Part shown: one piece after another, positions 36,570 to 44,153 of the stretch
How positions within the stretch are numbered: the stretch's first letter is position 1
Layout: each line of letters begins with the position of its first letter
Assembly: GCA_030622755.1 (NCBI GenBank)
Contig: JAUXFT010000010.1
Span: 1 to 44,153 of the forward strand
Direction of reading: 5' to 3'
Source: Aestuariirhabdus sp.
GTDB taxonomy: Bacteria; Pseudomonadota; Gammaproteobacteria; Pseudomonadales; Aestuariirhabdaceae
Length of the DNA stretch: 44,153 nt
Position numbers and translations under genes: made by a program
Notes under the pieces: model-generated
What the model saw: only the letters and a program-made list of their open reading frames with translations
Database searches by the model: none
Told to the model about the DNA's origin: nothing

Positions 36570-38298
36570 CGAGCTGTGGGCTTCTTTGTTGCTCGAAGAA
36601 CTCGCTCGCCGGGGAGTACAACATTGCTGCCTGGCACCCGGCTCCCGCAGCGCACCATTAGTAATGGCCGCGAGCCGACGAGCTGATTTACAGCTACACC
36701 ACCACTTTGATGAGCGTGGATTGGGCTTCCTCGCCCTTGGAATGGCGAAAGGTAGCCGCCAGCCTGTCGCCATCATTACAACCTCCGGTACCGCCGTCGC
36801 TAATCTCTATCCTGCGGTGATCGAGGCAACCCTCAGTGGCGCACAACTGGTTATCCTTAGCGCCGACCGTCCCCCCGAGCTGCATAATTGTGGCGCCAAC
36901 CAGGCCATCGACCAGCCGGGGTTGTTTGCCCAATACCCAAAACGCAGTCTCTACCTGCTACCGCCTCAGCTCGATCATTCCGCGCGCTCTTTATTAACGG
37001 ATATCGCTGGCGGCATGCAACATATTCAACAATCCGGTGGTGTATTCCACATCAACTGCATGTTTGATGAGCCGCTTTATCCTGATGAGGATGCCACCGA
37101 TGCCTCTGAATGGATCGATACGCTAGGCACATGGAGAACGAATAACGCCCCCTGGCCACTTCCCCCCCCGATACCGGAAGCCAATCCAGTCGCACCCGAA
37201 CAATGGCAACGATTCTCCAGCCAGCCTGGAATAATTGTTGCCGGACGTCTGGATAATACAGCTGATGCCCGGGCGGTTTTAGCCCTCTCGACATCCCTGG
37301 GTTGGCCGCTATTGGCCGATATCCAGTCCCAGCTCAGGGGAGAAACTGTCAGTATCCACTGCGCCGACCTGCTGTTGTGCCAGCCATCGGCCCAAAGACT
37401 CCTGATTGAGCACACGCGGTTGCTGCAGTTCGGTAGTCATCTGGTGTCAAAACGCTTGCAGGAACTGGTTGATTCCGATCATTGGCAAGATTTCTGGCTA
37501 GTGCATGAGAATTCATCACCTCTAGCCCCTGGACGCAATCAAAGCGCTTTCTTCTCATCCAATATTGCGCTCTGGTGTCAACAACGAGAAATCCACCATC
37601 CTCCAGTCAGACAATCCACTGAACGGCTAAAACAACTGGATCGTGAGATGCTCACCAAACTGGATACTTATTTCTCGTCAAGTATCGATAATGCCAGGCA
37701 GCTCAGCGAACCAGTTGTCGCCCGACAAATCTGCAACTTATTACCTCAACGACATCAACTCTTCGCCGGTAATAGCCTCAGTATTCGGCTGCTGGACCAA
37801 TTCTGCGGACAGTTGCCTGACGGTATCCACGTTCTGAGCAATCGCGGTGCCAGCGGAATTGATGGCCTGGTTGCCACCGCCGTTGGCTGTACATTGGTTA
37901 ACGATACGTCGACGACGCTGCTGCTTGGAGATACTTCGCTTCTTTACGACCTGAATTCCCTGGCATTGTTACGACGACACACTCTGCCACTGGTCATTGT
38001 GGTTCTCAACAATAATGGTGGCGGAATCTTTAACTTGCTACCGATCCCGGATCCCGACATTCGTCGACAGCATTTCCAGTGCCCACACGACCTCAGGTTC
38101 GAACAAGCCTGCGCCATGTTTGCGATTGACTACCATGCTCCGGAAAATCTGGGCGAGTTCACCGCATGCTACCAGTCCGCCATCAGTACAAGCACTCCAT
38201 GTCTTATCGAAATCACCTGTGATGGCGCCGAAACAGCACGGATTATTCAGCACCTCAGCACAACCAATCTACTCACCGAATCAACAGCGAGAGCCTAA
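36541..38298 (+). CDS. menD: SEPHCHC synthase MenD
   Basis: Thiamine-diphosphate enzyme joining isochorismate and 2-oxoglutarate to give SEPHCHC, with loss of CO2. The 585-residue product has the pyrimidine-binding half with [11 protein letters not shown] (30-40), [12 protein letters not shown] with the catalytic-type glutamate E58, and [18 protein letters not shown]. The diphosphate-binding half has [15 protein letters not shown] and [11 protein letters not shown]. It overlaps menF by 29 nt and its stop codon overlaps the menB ATG, so coupled translation is likely. Confidence 0.94.
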   Translation: MFANTHRSLNELWASLLLEELARRGVQHCCLAPGSRSAPLVMAASRRADLQLHHHFDERGLGFLALGMAKGSRQPVAIITTSGTAVANLYPAVIEATLSGAQLVILSADRPPELHNCGANQAIDQPGLFAQYPKRSLYLLPPQLDHSARSLLTDIAGGMQHIQQSGGVFHINCMFDEPLYPDEDATDASEWIDTLGTWRTNNAPWPLPPPIPEANPVAPEQWQRFSSQPGIIVAGRLDNTADARAVLALSTSLGWPLLADIQSQLRGETVSIHCADLLLCQPSAQRLLIEHTRLLQFGSHLVSKRLQELVDSDHWQDFWLVHENSSPLAPGRNQSAFFSSNIALWCQQREIHHPPVRQSTERLKQLDREMLTKLDTYFSSSIDNARQLSEPVVARQICNLLPQRHQLFAGNSLSIRLLDQFCGQLPDGIHVLSNRGASGIDGLVATAVGCTLVNDTSTTLLLGDTSLLYDLNSLALLRRHTLPLVIVVLNNNGGGIFNLLPIPDPDIRRQHFQCPHDLRFEQACAMFAIDYHAPENLGEFTACYQSAISTSTPCLIEITCDGAETARIIQHLSTTNLLTESTARA

Positions 38299-39152
38299 TG
38301 AAATACGGGTTAAATGAAGAACAACTGTACGCGCCTATCGAATGGCAAGACCATAGCGATGGCTATGAAGATATTCTGTACAGCAAAGCAGAAGGCATCG
38401 CTAAAATAACCATTAATCGACCCAGCGTGCATAACGCATTTCGCCCAATGACGGTCCGTGAAATGTCTCGTGCCCTGGACGATGCCCGATACGATGCTGA
38501 CATTGGCAGTATTATTTTTACCGGCGCAGGAGAGCAGGCCTTCTGCTCTGGCGGCGACCAATCCATCCGCGGATCGACCGGTTATCAGGATAGCCAGGGC
38601 AACGAACACCTCAATGTACTCGATCTTCAGCGCCAGATCCGTACCTGCCCCAAGCCCGTGATAGCAATGGTTGCCGGCTATGCCATTGGTGGCGGGCACG
38701 TACTGCATCTGGTTTGTGACCTGACGCTGGCCGCAGATAATGCGCGCTTTGGACAAACCGGTCCGGCCGTAGGCTCCTTCGATGGCGGCTATGGTTCCAG
38801 CTACCTGGCACGAATTGTCGGGCAGAAGAAGGCGCGAGAGATCTGGTTTCTATGTCGCCAGTATGATGCCCGGCAAGCACTGGAGATGGGCCTTATTAAT
38901 GCCTGCGTGCCGCTTGCTGAACTCGAACGGGAGACCGTGCGCTGGTGCCGGGAGATATTACAAAACTCACCAATGGCACTGCGCTGCCTGAAATCTGCAA
39001 TGAACGCCGACTGCGATGGGCAAGCGGGATTGCAGGAGATGGCCGGTAACAGCACCCTGCTGTTCTATATGTCGGAAGAGGCGCAGGAGGGCCGCAACGC
39101 TTTTATGGAAAAACGACGACCAGAGTTTAACAAGTTCAAGCGTTCACCCTGA
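38298..39152 (+). CDS. menB: 1,4-dihydroxy-2-naphthoyl-CoA synthase MenB
   Basis: Crotonase-fold enzyme closing the second ring of the naphthoquinone (o-succinylbenzoyl-CoA to DHNA-CoA). The 284 residues are very similar to E. coli MenB along their length: [94 protein letters not shown] (read piecewise), [20 protein letters not shown] and the C-terminal [13 protein letters not shown]. The conserved active-site Gly and Asp/Tyr regions are intact. In E. coli menH lies just before menB; here menD abuts menB directly. Confidence 0.96.
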   Translation: MKYGLNEEQLYAPIEWQDHSDGYEDILYSKAEGIAKITINRPSVHNAFRPMTVREMSRALDDARYDADIGSIIFTGAGEQAFCSGGDQSIRGSTGYQDSQGNEHLNVLDLQRQIRTCPKPVIAMVAGYAIGGGHVLHLVCDLTLAADNARFGQTGPAVGSFDGGYGSSYLARIVGQKKAREIWFLCRQYDARQALEMGLINACVPLAELERETVRWCREILQNSPMALRCLKSAMNADCDGQAGLQEMAGNSTLLFYMSEEAQEGRNAFMEKRRPEFNKFKRSP

Positions 39153-39162
39153 TAACTGCACC

Positions 39163-40149
39163 GTGAGCCAATTGCCCCTTAGCCGCCAAGCCGCGCTTTA
39201 CCGTTACCGGATACCCTTGTTGGCTCCGTTGCGAATCGGCGACCTGCAACTGAGCGTCCGCGAAGGCTTAGTCGTTGACTTGCAAGAGGGTCAACAACGA
39301 GGCCAGGGCGAAGTTGCGCCTCTCCCTGGATTCAGCAAAGAAACCCTGCAGCAAGCAGCGCAGCAATTAATTGATCAACTGCCACACTGGTTACAAGGAC
39401 GCCAATCGCTATTGACGATTCCCTCTGCGGCCTTCGGGATGGATTGTGCCTGCGCGGAGTTAAGCAACGCAGACGCAATCCCGCTAAATCCTCCCTGTCA
39501 GGGTCATCCCCTACTATCCGGTAGCAATAATAAAATCATCGAACGCTGGCAAAATTGGCAATCCCCACTTCCGGATTTAGTGAAGTTAAAACTTGGCCGC
39601 CAATCGCTCGCCAAAGATATCGCGTTACTGCAAAAGCTTGTTGCTATCAGCCCGGATACGCGATTTCGCATCGATGCCAACCGGGCCTGGACCCTGCAAC
39701 AGGGCATCAGCCTACTGGCAGCCATTCCCAGAGCCTGCATCGACTATCTGGAGGAGCCCTGTCATGAGCTATCCGAAACACTAGCCCTGGCCCAACAACA
39801 ACAGGTATTTATCGCGCTGGATGAGAGTGCCCGGGATGCTGGCTTCAAGCTGCCCGCATCTGTCTGGATCCGCGCGCTGATCCTCAAGCCCAGCCTGACC
39901 GGTTCCATCAACCGTCTAAGCGAGATCACCCGTTCGGCGCAGAGTCGCGGTATCAACGTAATTTTATCCAGCAGTTATGAATCCAGTCTGGGCATCAGCC
40001 ATATACTTCAGCTGAGCCAACAGCTAACACCGCACCAACCGGCCGGCATCGATACGCTTCAGTCTTTCAGCGCTAACCTGCTGCGCACCCGGCAAACGGA
40101 CAAGCCGACCCTTAAACTCTCTGACATGGAGCTGCTATGGCGCAGCTAA
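39163..40149 (+). CDS. menC: o-Succinylbenzoate synthase MenC
   Basis: Enolase-superfamily dehydratase turning SHCHC into o-succinylbenzoate. From GTG 39163, ten nt after menB, the product is 328 residues (E. coli 320) and begins (M)SQLPLSRQAALYRYRIPLL. Catalytic and metal residues are all in place: K141 and K143 in VKLKLG, D171 in RIDANRAW, E198 region in DYLEEPC, D220-E221 in ALDES and K242 in ALILKPSLTG. The frame stays open upstream inside menB, but residues there have no family likeness. No clear Shine-Dalgarno precedes the GTG, which suggests coupling to menB. It overlaps menE by 13 nt. Confidence 0.92.
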   Translation: MSQLPLSRQAALYRYRIPLLAPLRIGDLQLSVREGLVVDLQEGQQRGQGEVAPLPGFSKETLQQAAQQLIDQLPHWLQGRQSLLTIPSAAFGMDCACAELSNADAIPLNPPCQGHPLLSGSNNKIIERWQNWQSPLPDLVKLKLGRQSLAKDIALLQKLVAISPDTRFRIDANRAWTLQQGISLLAAIPRACIDYLEEPCHELSETLALAQQQQVFIALDESARDAGFKLPASVWIRALILKPSLTGSINRLSEITRSAQSRGINVILSSSYESSLGISHILQLSQQLTPHQPAGIDTLQSFSANLLRTRQTDKPTLKLSDMELLWRS

Positions 40150-41543
40150 TCTGCCCTCTATCCAGAGCTGCTAAAAGACACCCACACCATCCCGCAATGC
40201 AATCTGGACAACAGCTGATCAGTTATCAAGCACTCGAGCGCCAGGTGCAGTCAACAGCTCTCGAAATTCTCGAATACGGCGTACAGCCCGGGGATCATCT
40301 GGTCATCATCAGCCGTGACCAACTGCTTATCGCACGTTTGCTCTTCGCGTCACTGCGTCTGGGCTGCGTCACTATCCCTGTTAATCCAGCGCTGCCACCA
40401 ACGCAACAGCAGAACCTGGTGCGTCGTGCAGATGCTCGCTGGCTATACGCCGACCATATCGACTTTGAGTTACCAGCGGAATGTAGGCGCTTGACCAGTC
40501 CTGACCTCGACCTGGCGACTGAAATGCAGGATGGCGAGATCACTATCGACGCAACTTCACCGATCAGCGGCATATTCACTTCCGGCACAACCGGCCAACC
40601 CAAGCTCGCACTGCACAGCTACGCTAATCACTATTTCAGCGCTCAGGGCAGCGCGCAGCAGATTCCTGTACAGCCTGGTGACGGCTGGGCGCTCACTCTG
40701 CCGCTGTATCACATCGCCGGCATCGCCACAGTATTTCGCACCATAATCGCCGGTGCGATGCTGGTGGTTCCTAATACCAAAGACTTGAGGGAGGTTATCG
40801 ACAATCCGCGCGTTACCCATCTTTCCGCCATCAATACACAACTGCTGCGATTGCAACATCAGGATATTGCTCTCGATAGTGGCTCACTGCGCCACCTGCT
40901 ACTGGGCGGTAGTGACTTCGCCAAACCATTGTTGCGATGGCTCAGCACCTTCTCCATTAAAAGTCATATGAGTTATGGACTGACCGAGATGAGCTCGCAA
41001 GTGATGACAGGCCCTGTCAACGATCAATCACGGATAAGCACCCTGCTGCCGTACCGCCAATTGCGCCTCTCGGACAGTGGCGAGATTCTGCTTCGCGGCG
41101 AAACGCTCTGGCTCGGTTATTACCAACAGGGAGAAATTCACCGCCATCTAGACAGCGATGGCTGGTTCCATAGCCGTGACCTGGGTGAACAGGATAGCAG
41201 GGGGGGATTACGTATTCTGGGGCGGCTCGACAATCAGTTCATCTCTGGCGGCGAGAATATTCAGCCAGAAGCCATTGAAGCCATAATTCACTCATTCAGG
41301 GGGATCGATGAATGCTACGTTGTCCCCATTACTGATGAAGAGTACGGACAACGTCCTGTTTGTTTCCTGCGACCGCTGCCTGTCGATCAAGGCGAGGCTT
41401 TGGCGGCATTCCTCAAACCCCGGCTTGCGGTATACCAGCAACCGCTGCGCTATTTTGAGCTCTTACCGGAGCATAACTCAGGCGGACTGAAGGTCAGCCG
41501 GCAACAATTAACCGAGCTGGCGGCGCAACAAGGGAATAGTTAA
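40137..41543 (+). CDS. menE: o-Succinylbenzoate-CoA ligase MenE
   Basis: AMP-forming acyl-CoA synthetase activating o-succinylbenzoate for MenB. The 468-residue product has the superfamily motifs: A3 GIFTSGTTGQPK (about 145-156), A5 MSYGLTEMSS, A7 WFHSRDLGE, A8 GRLDNQFISGGENIQPEAIE, and the C-terminal NSGGLKVSRQQL with the A10-type lysine. The ATG overlaps the menC end. It closes the menFDBCE operon. Later genes for DHNA-CoA thioesterase, menA and the methyltransferase are not in the window. Confidence 0.93.
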   Translation: MAQLICPLSRAAKRHPHHPAMQSGQQLISYQALERQVQSTALEILEYGVQPGDHLVIISRDQLLIARLLFASLRLGCVTIPVNPALPPTQQQNLVRRADARWLYADHIDFELPAECRRLTSPDLDLATEMQDGEITIDATSPISGIFTSGTTGQPKLALHSYANHYFSAQGSAQQIPVQPGDGWALTLPLYHIAGIATVFRTIIAGAMLVVPNTKDLREVIDNPRVTHLSAINTQLLRLQHQDIALDSGSLRHLLLGGSDFAKPLLRWLSTFSIKSHMSYGLTEMSSQVMTGPVNDQSRISTLLPYRQLRLSDSGEILLRGETLWLGYYQQGEIHRHLDSDGWFHSRDLGEQDSRGGLRILGRLDNQFISGGENIQPEAIEAIIHSFRGIDECYVVPITDEEYGQRPVCFLRPLPVDQGEALAAFLKPRLAVYQQPLRYFELLPEHNSGGLKVSRQQLTELAAQQGNS

Positions 41544-41820
41544 CGGTCACTCTATATTCTGTATCTGCTTGTTGATTTTTATTAATTATCCGTTATTAAT
41601 CAGCATGTTATCCACCTTAAATTTTGCGAAAAACTGAATTACCCCCCGATATACTCCCCACTTTTCATGTGCTTATAATCTAAAAGCTCATGATTAATGA
41701 CTCTATTACTTGGCATTCTCTCTCAATATCAGCAGGTGCTTTGCAGTCTCAGAATACTCATGATCGACAGTATTGGGAAATACGTATGCTAAAGGTCAAG
41801 TATATACTCGGTAGGCTTAA
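41544..41820. other. Junction between men operon and mobile element
   Basis: This AT-rich stretch follows menE. I find no tRNA gene, no clear terminator and no recognised attachment site, although the chromosome/element boundary must lie here or inside it. A short frame at 41690-41875 has no likeness to integrase N-termini and is left out. Confidence 0.4.
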
Positions 41821-42702
41821 GTTAAACGTAGTCAGGTCTCAGCCAACCACCATGCTGCCATTGAAAAGATGCTAGTAAGAGCAGCGTTCCCTCTTTTGGG
41901 AGCAATTCCGATTCGAAGCCTCACTCCGCCCATGGTGGTAAATGTATTTCAACCTCTAGCAAAGCAGGGCAAGCTGGAAACCGTGAGGCGGCTGTGTCAA
42001 AACGTCAACCAGATAGCCACCTACGCTGTTAATACCGGTTTACTGCTCAGTAACTCTCTCACAGGCGTGGGGCGTGCCTTTGCTGTGCCTGAAGATAGAC
42101 AAATGGCAACCATCAAGCCCGATCGGCTGCCCGAGTTTATGTTAGCTATGTCTAAATCAGATTTTTACATCGGGGCGCGCTGTCTTTTGTTATGGCAACT
42201 GCATACTGCCGTTAGACCAAATGAGGCTGCAGCGACCCGATGGGATGAAATTGATACAGTTAATGCTTTATGGACAATTCCAGCGTTAAGAATGAAACGT
42301 AAGCGCGAGCATGTAGTTCCGCTTACTTCACAGGCTCTTTCCATTCTCGAGTCTATCAAGCCCATTAACTCTCATTATGAGCATGTGTTCCCACAGCAGC
42401 GTACACCCTCAAATTCAGCTCATGCTCAGACAGTGAACGGCATTATTAAGCGTCACATCAAGTTTGATGGACTTGTATCCCATGAGTTTCGATCAATCTT
42501 TAGCACTGCCGCTAATGATGCCGGTCACCCCCCGCATGTTATTGAAGTGTGCTTGGCTCATGCTGAGGGTAGTCAGTCTTAGAGGTCTTATAATCGTTCG
42601 CAGCTATTGGGGCAACGGCGAGAGGTAATGGATTGGTGGAGCCTCTTTATTATGCAGGCGATGAATCATGAAACTTATATGGATAGCAGAACTTATTTTT
42701 AG
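41821..42702 (+). pseudogene. Broken P4-type tyrosine integrase
   Basis: The reading frame (open from 41821; ATG 41869) matches the core-binding and catalytic domains of P4-like integrases: HHAAIEKMLVRAAFPLLGAIPIRSLTPP (read piecewise), RRLCQNVNQIATYAVNTG, LLLWQLHTAVRPNEAAATRWDEID with the first catalytic Arg, and SHEFRSIFSTAAND with the usual HxxR shifted to HEFR. The N-terminal arm-binding domain is absent (stops at 41812 and 41818). After LAHAEGSQS an in-frame TAG (42580-42582) interrupts the gene. The frame then continues RSYNRSQLLGQRREVMDWW, containing the catalytic tyrosine, to a TAG at 42700-42702. Both defects argue for a dead gene, so the element is probably fixed. Confidence 0.85.
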
Positions 42703-42797
42703 AACTGATAGTTAATAGAAATCACATCGTATCGGCAGAAGGTTGCATAAATAATGAACTATATATGTAAGGCGCTTGCAAAAAGGATCATTCAAGG

Positions 42798-43412
42798 ATG
42801 AGTAAAGAAAAGATGCTGTTTGAGTCATTGGAAATAAAGCTAGAAAAGTGGTTTAAAACACCTTTTGAAAAATTACCTGGTGAAATTGTAAATCGTATTT
42901 CTGAAGGTTTTTTTCCATATGATTGGAGAACTCTTTCTCCAGAGCTAAGGCGGCAGGTAGCTCAGCAGTGGGATGAACAGAATACCCCGGATCTTACTGA
43001 AAGCAGGGAGAGTATGTTCGATGAATTTGTACAGATCGAGTCACTTAAAAAACAACTTGCGCAATGGGAAAACGCAGGCGGTACTTCTGTTGGGGGTTTA
43101 GCCCTTAAGGAGCAGAAGGTTGAGGAATTGAGAGGGAAAATCAAAAATAAATACAGCAGTTTTGAGCATGATCATGGAAAGGGCTCCTATGAGGTAGGAT
43201 CGAAAGAGTGGCGTAAAAAAAATGCCCAGGAAGCGGCCAATGCGCGTCATGCTCAGCCAGGTGGTTCCCATGATAAAAGAAAGTCAATTATGGAAATATG
43301 GTCAACCGGTAAATACAAAACAAAATCAGCGTGTGCTCAGGCTGAGAGTGAAAAGCTGGGAATGTCCTTTAGTACCGCTTTAAAAGCGCTGAGAGAGCCG
43401 AAAAAGAGATAG
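42798..43412 (+). CDS. Hypothetical protein of the integrated element
   Basis: I do not know a function. The 204-residue product is hydrophilic, with a predicted coiled coil (about 72-120), a basic linker with RHAQPGGSHDKRK, and a C-terminal module IMEIWSTGKYKTKSACAQAESEKLGMSFSTALKALR. That module resembles a short domain common in proteins of phage-like islands and looks like a small helix-turn-helix. Codon and base usage are AT-richer than in the men operon. The ATG has AAGGA 9 nt upstream. It stands between the dead integrase and alpA, the spot where satellite elements often carry regulators, so DNA binding is a guess. Confidence 0.65.
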   Translation: MSKEKMLFESLEIKLEKWFKTPFEKLPGEIVNRISEGFFPYDWRTLSPELRRQVAQQWDEQNTPDLTESRESMFDEFVQIESLKKQLAQWENAGGTSVGGLALKEQKVEELRGKIKNKYSSFEHDHGKGSYEVGSKEWRKKNAQEAANARHAQPGGSHDKRKSIMEIWSTGKYKTKSACAQAESEKLGMSFSTALKALREPKKR

Positions 43413-43470
43413 TAGCGAGCCTTTACTTAGCAGGGGCTCGCTACTGCTAAGTAAAGGGTATTTAGATTTT
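43411..43470 (+). promoter_or_regulatory. Two overlapping, mutually exclusive hairpins before alpA
   Basis: Arm A (43411-43421) is exactly complementary to A' (43435-43445), 11 bp. Arm B (43420-43433) is exactly complementary to B' (43444-43457), 14 bp. The order is A-B-A'-B' and each pair of neighbours shares 2 nt, so both stems cannot form fully at once. B-B' is followed by a T-rich stretch (43460-43470, ATTTAGATTTT region), giving it a terminator look, while A-A' would act as antiterminator. The stop codon of the preceding gene lies inside arm A. Confidence 0.6.
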
Positions 43471-43525
43471 TCTTAGCAACGACAACAATCCTCAGCCATG
43501 CAAACAACGCCTAGGAGGCACTAGC

Positions 43526-43741
43526 ATGGCTACAACAATTCTCAGACTTCCAACAGTGAAGTCCCGTACAGGTCTTTCACGTAGTACGATCTATTTGCGC
43601 ATTTCAGAAGGAGGCTTCCCAAAGCCTATCTCGTTGGGTTGTCGTGCCGTCGGTTGGATCGAATCCGAAATCAATGAATGGTTGAATCGACAGGTTGATG
43701 CTAGTCGAAGCAACTCCGTGAAGGGAGGTGCTGAAAAATGA
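43526..43741 (+). CDS. AlpA-family excisionase/transcriptional regulator
   Basis: Small MerR-like helix-turn-helix protein of 71 residues, typical of P4-like prophages and islands. There it activates the integrase gene or assists excision. The motif ILRLPTVKSRTGLSRSTIYLRISEGGFPKPISLGCRAVGWIESEINEWL (read piecewise, residues 5-54) is the classic AlpA pattern. The ATG has a strong AGGAGG 7 nt upstream. Its last codons overlap the primase start by 4 nt (ATGA), so the two are co-translated. Since the local integrase is broken, its role here may be limited to controlling the primase or downstream cargo. Confidence 0.93.
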   Translation: MATTILRLPTVKSRTGLSRSTIYLRISEGGFPKPISLGCRAVGWIESEINEWLNRQVDASRSNSVKGGAEK

Positions 43742-44153
43742 GCCTCTCTATTAATGCGTTTATCGAAGCGATCATTGCTGCTGGACTGCAGCCCCCTTCT
43801 CATATTGAGCCTGAAATTATTTGCCGGTTTCCTGGTAATGGTAAGGGGCGCTCTAATAAATCTGGGTGGTGCATTCTATTTTCTGATGGCTTGGGTGGTT
43901 GCTTCGGCGACTGGTCTGCAGGTTTTACACAATCTTGGAGATCAAACGACACCTTTGTTATGAGCTGTTTCGAGAAACAAGCTTGGAAAAATAAGGTAAG
44001 CGATGCTCGTAGGTTAGAAGCCAAGCTGCGCCAAGAACGTCAAAATAAGGCAGCAGCTAAGGCAGCCAGGTTGTGGGGTTTGTCTCAACATTTGTCGCCA
44101 AATAATCCATATGTTATTCGAAAAAATATCCAGCCATTCGGTGCAAGAGAGTA
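43738..44153 (+). CDS. Phage/plasmid-type DNA primase, N-terminal part (cut by window end)
   Basis: Only the first 138 residues are present; the frame is open at the end of the window. The visible part matches the N-terminal region of toprim-type primases of P4-like elements: INAFIEAIIAAGLQPPSHIEPE, then a FPGNGKGRSNKSGWCILFSDGLGGCFGDW stretch (read piecewise) typical of their nucleic-acid/zinc-like domain, and an alpha-helical RRLEAKLRQERQNKAAAKAARLW segment. It probably supports autonomous replication of the element or is a leftover from it. The ATG overlaps the alpA stop and has GGGAGG 9 nt upstream. Confidence 0.85.
   Translation, partial: MSLSINAFIEAIIAAGLQPPSHIEPEIICRFPGNGKGRSNKSGWCILFSDGLGGCFGDWSAGFTQSWRSNDTFVMSCFEKQAWKNKVSDARRLEAKLRQERQNKAAAKAARLWGLSQHLSPNNPYVIRKNIQPFGARE

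Noticed and set aside
41690-41875. 61-residue frame as the missing N-terminus of the integrase
   Set aside because: It is in another frame and shows none of the arm-binding domain pattern of P4-type integrases.
43411-43457. Classical H-type RNA pseudoknot
   Set aside because: The connecting loops would have zero or negative length, so both long stems cannot coexist; alternative hairpins are the better reading.

Overview
This window looks like a chromosomal segment of a gammaproteobacterium, most likely a marine or aquatic relative of the Pseudomonas/Oceanospirillales/Cellvibrionales lineages. Nearly every housekeeping gene has its best recognisable match in that class. The gene neighbourhoods (oxyR-recG, an HU gene, ubiC-ubiA-phoB-phoR, a long-form pstC-pstA-pstB-phoU set, ridA-spoT-rpoZ-gmk) recall the arrangement known from Pseudomonas. 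A complete menFDBCE cluster sits beside ubiCA, so the cell probably makes both menaquinone and ubiquinone and can respire at low oxygen. The genus cannot be named from sequence reading alone.

Layout. 1-2.2 kb: lrp (-), and a divergent PuuR-like XRE/cupin regulator followed by a small membrane protein (+), closed by a perfect 17-bp bidirectional terminator. 2.2-6.5 kb: RND efflux pump and its lipoprotein adaptor (-). 6.7-8.1 kb: cardiolipin synthase (+). 8.4-16 kb: a tiny basic protein and the phosphate module pstS / pstC-pstA-pstB-phoU (-). 16.2-22.3 kb: YciA-type thioesterase (+), a small FCD-like protein and uvrD (-), and a membrane PAS-GGDEF-EAL protein (+). 22.3-26 kb: phoR, phoB, ubiA, ubiC (-). 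26.2-31.3 kb: HU (+), MarR, recG, oxyR (-), atypical SDR (+). 31.3-34.9 kb: ridA, spoT, rpoZ, gmk (-). 35.2-41.5 kb: menF-menD-menB-menC-menE (+). 41.6 kb to the end: left part of a P4-like integrated element, with a broken tyrosine integrase, an unknown protein, an AlpA-type excisionase/regulator and the start of a phage-type primase. The window cuts the primase.

How the genes work together. The clearest regulatory logic is the Pho regulon: Pho boxes with exact 10-nt spacing to a -10 hexamer can be read upstream of pstS, pstC and phoB. PhoR-PhoB would therefore control both the transporter (PstSCAB-PhoU) and itself. The pstC box is so close to the gene that the predicted transcript starts on the ATG, i.e. 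it may be leaderless. Upstream of menF, a perfect 14-bp inverted repeat is built from two FNR/Anr-like sites 21 bp apart, which fits oxygen control of menaquinone synthesis. In the mobile element, two mutually exclusive hairpins lie just before the alpA gene and look like an attenuator.

No rRNA, tRNA, CRISPR array or intact insertion sequence was seen. Intergenic stretches over 300 bases are described as separate entries. Functional calls rest on reading motifs and remembered family sequences; no database search was run.
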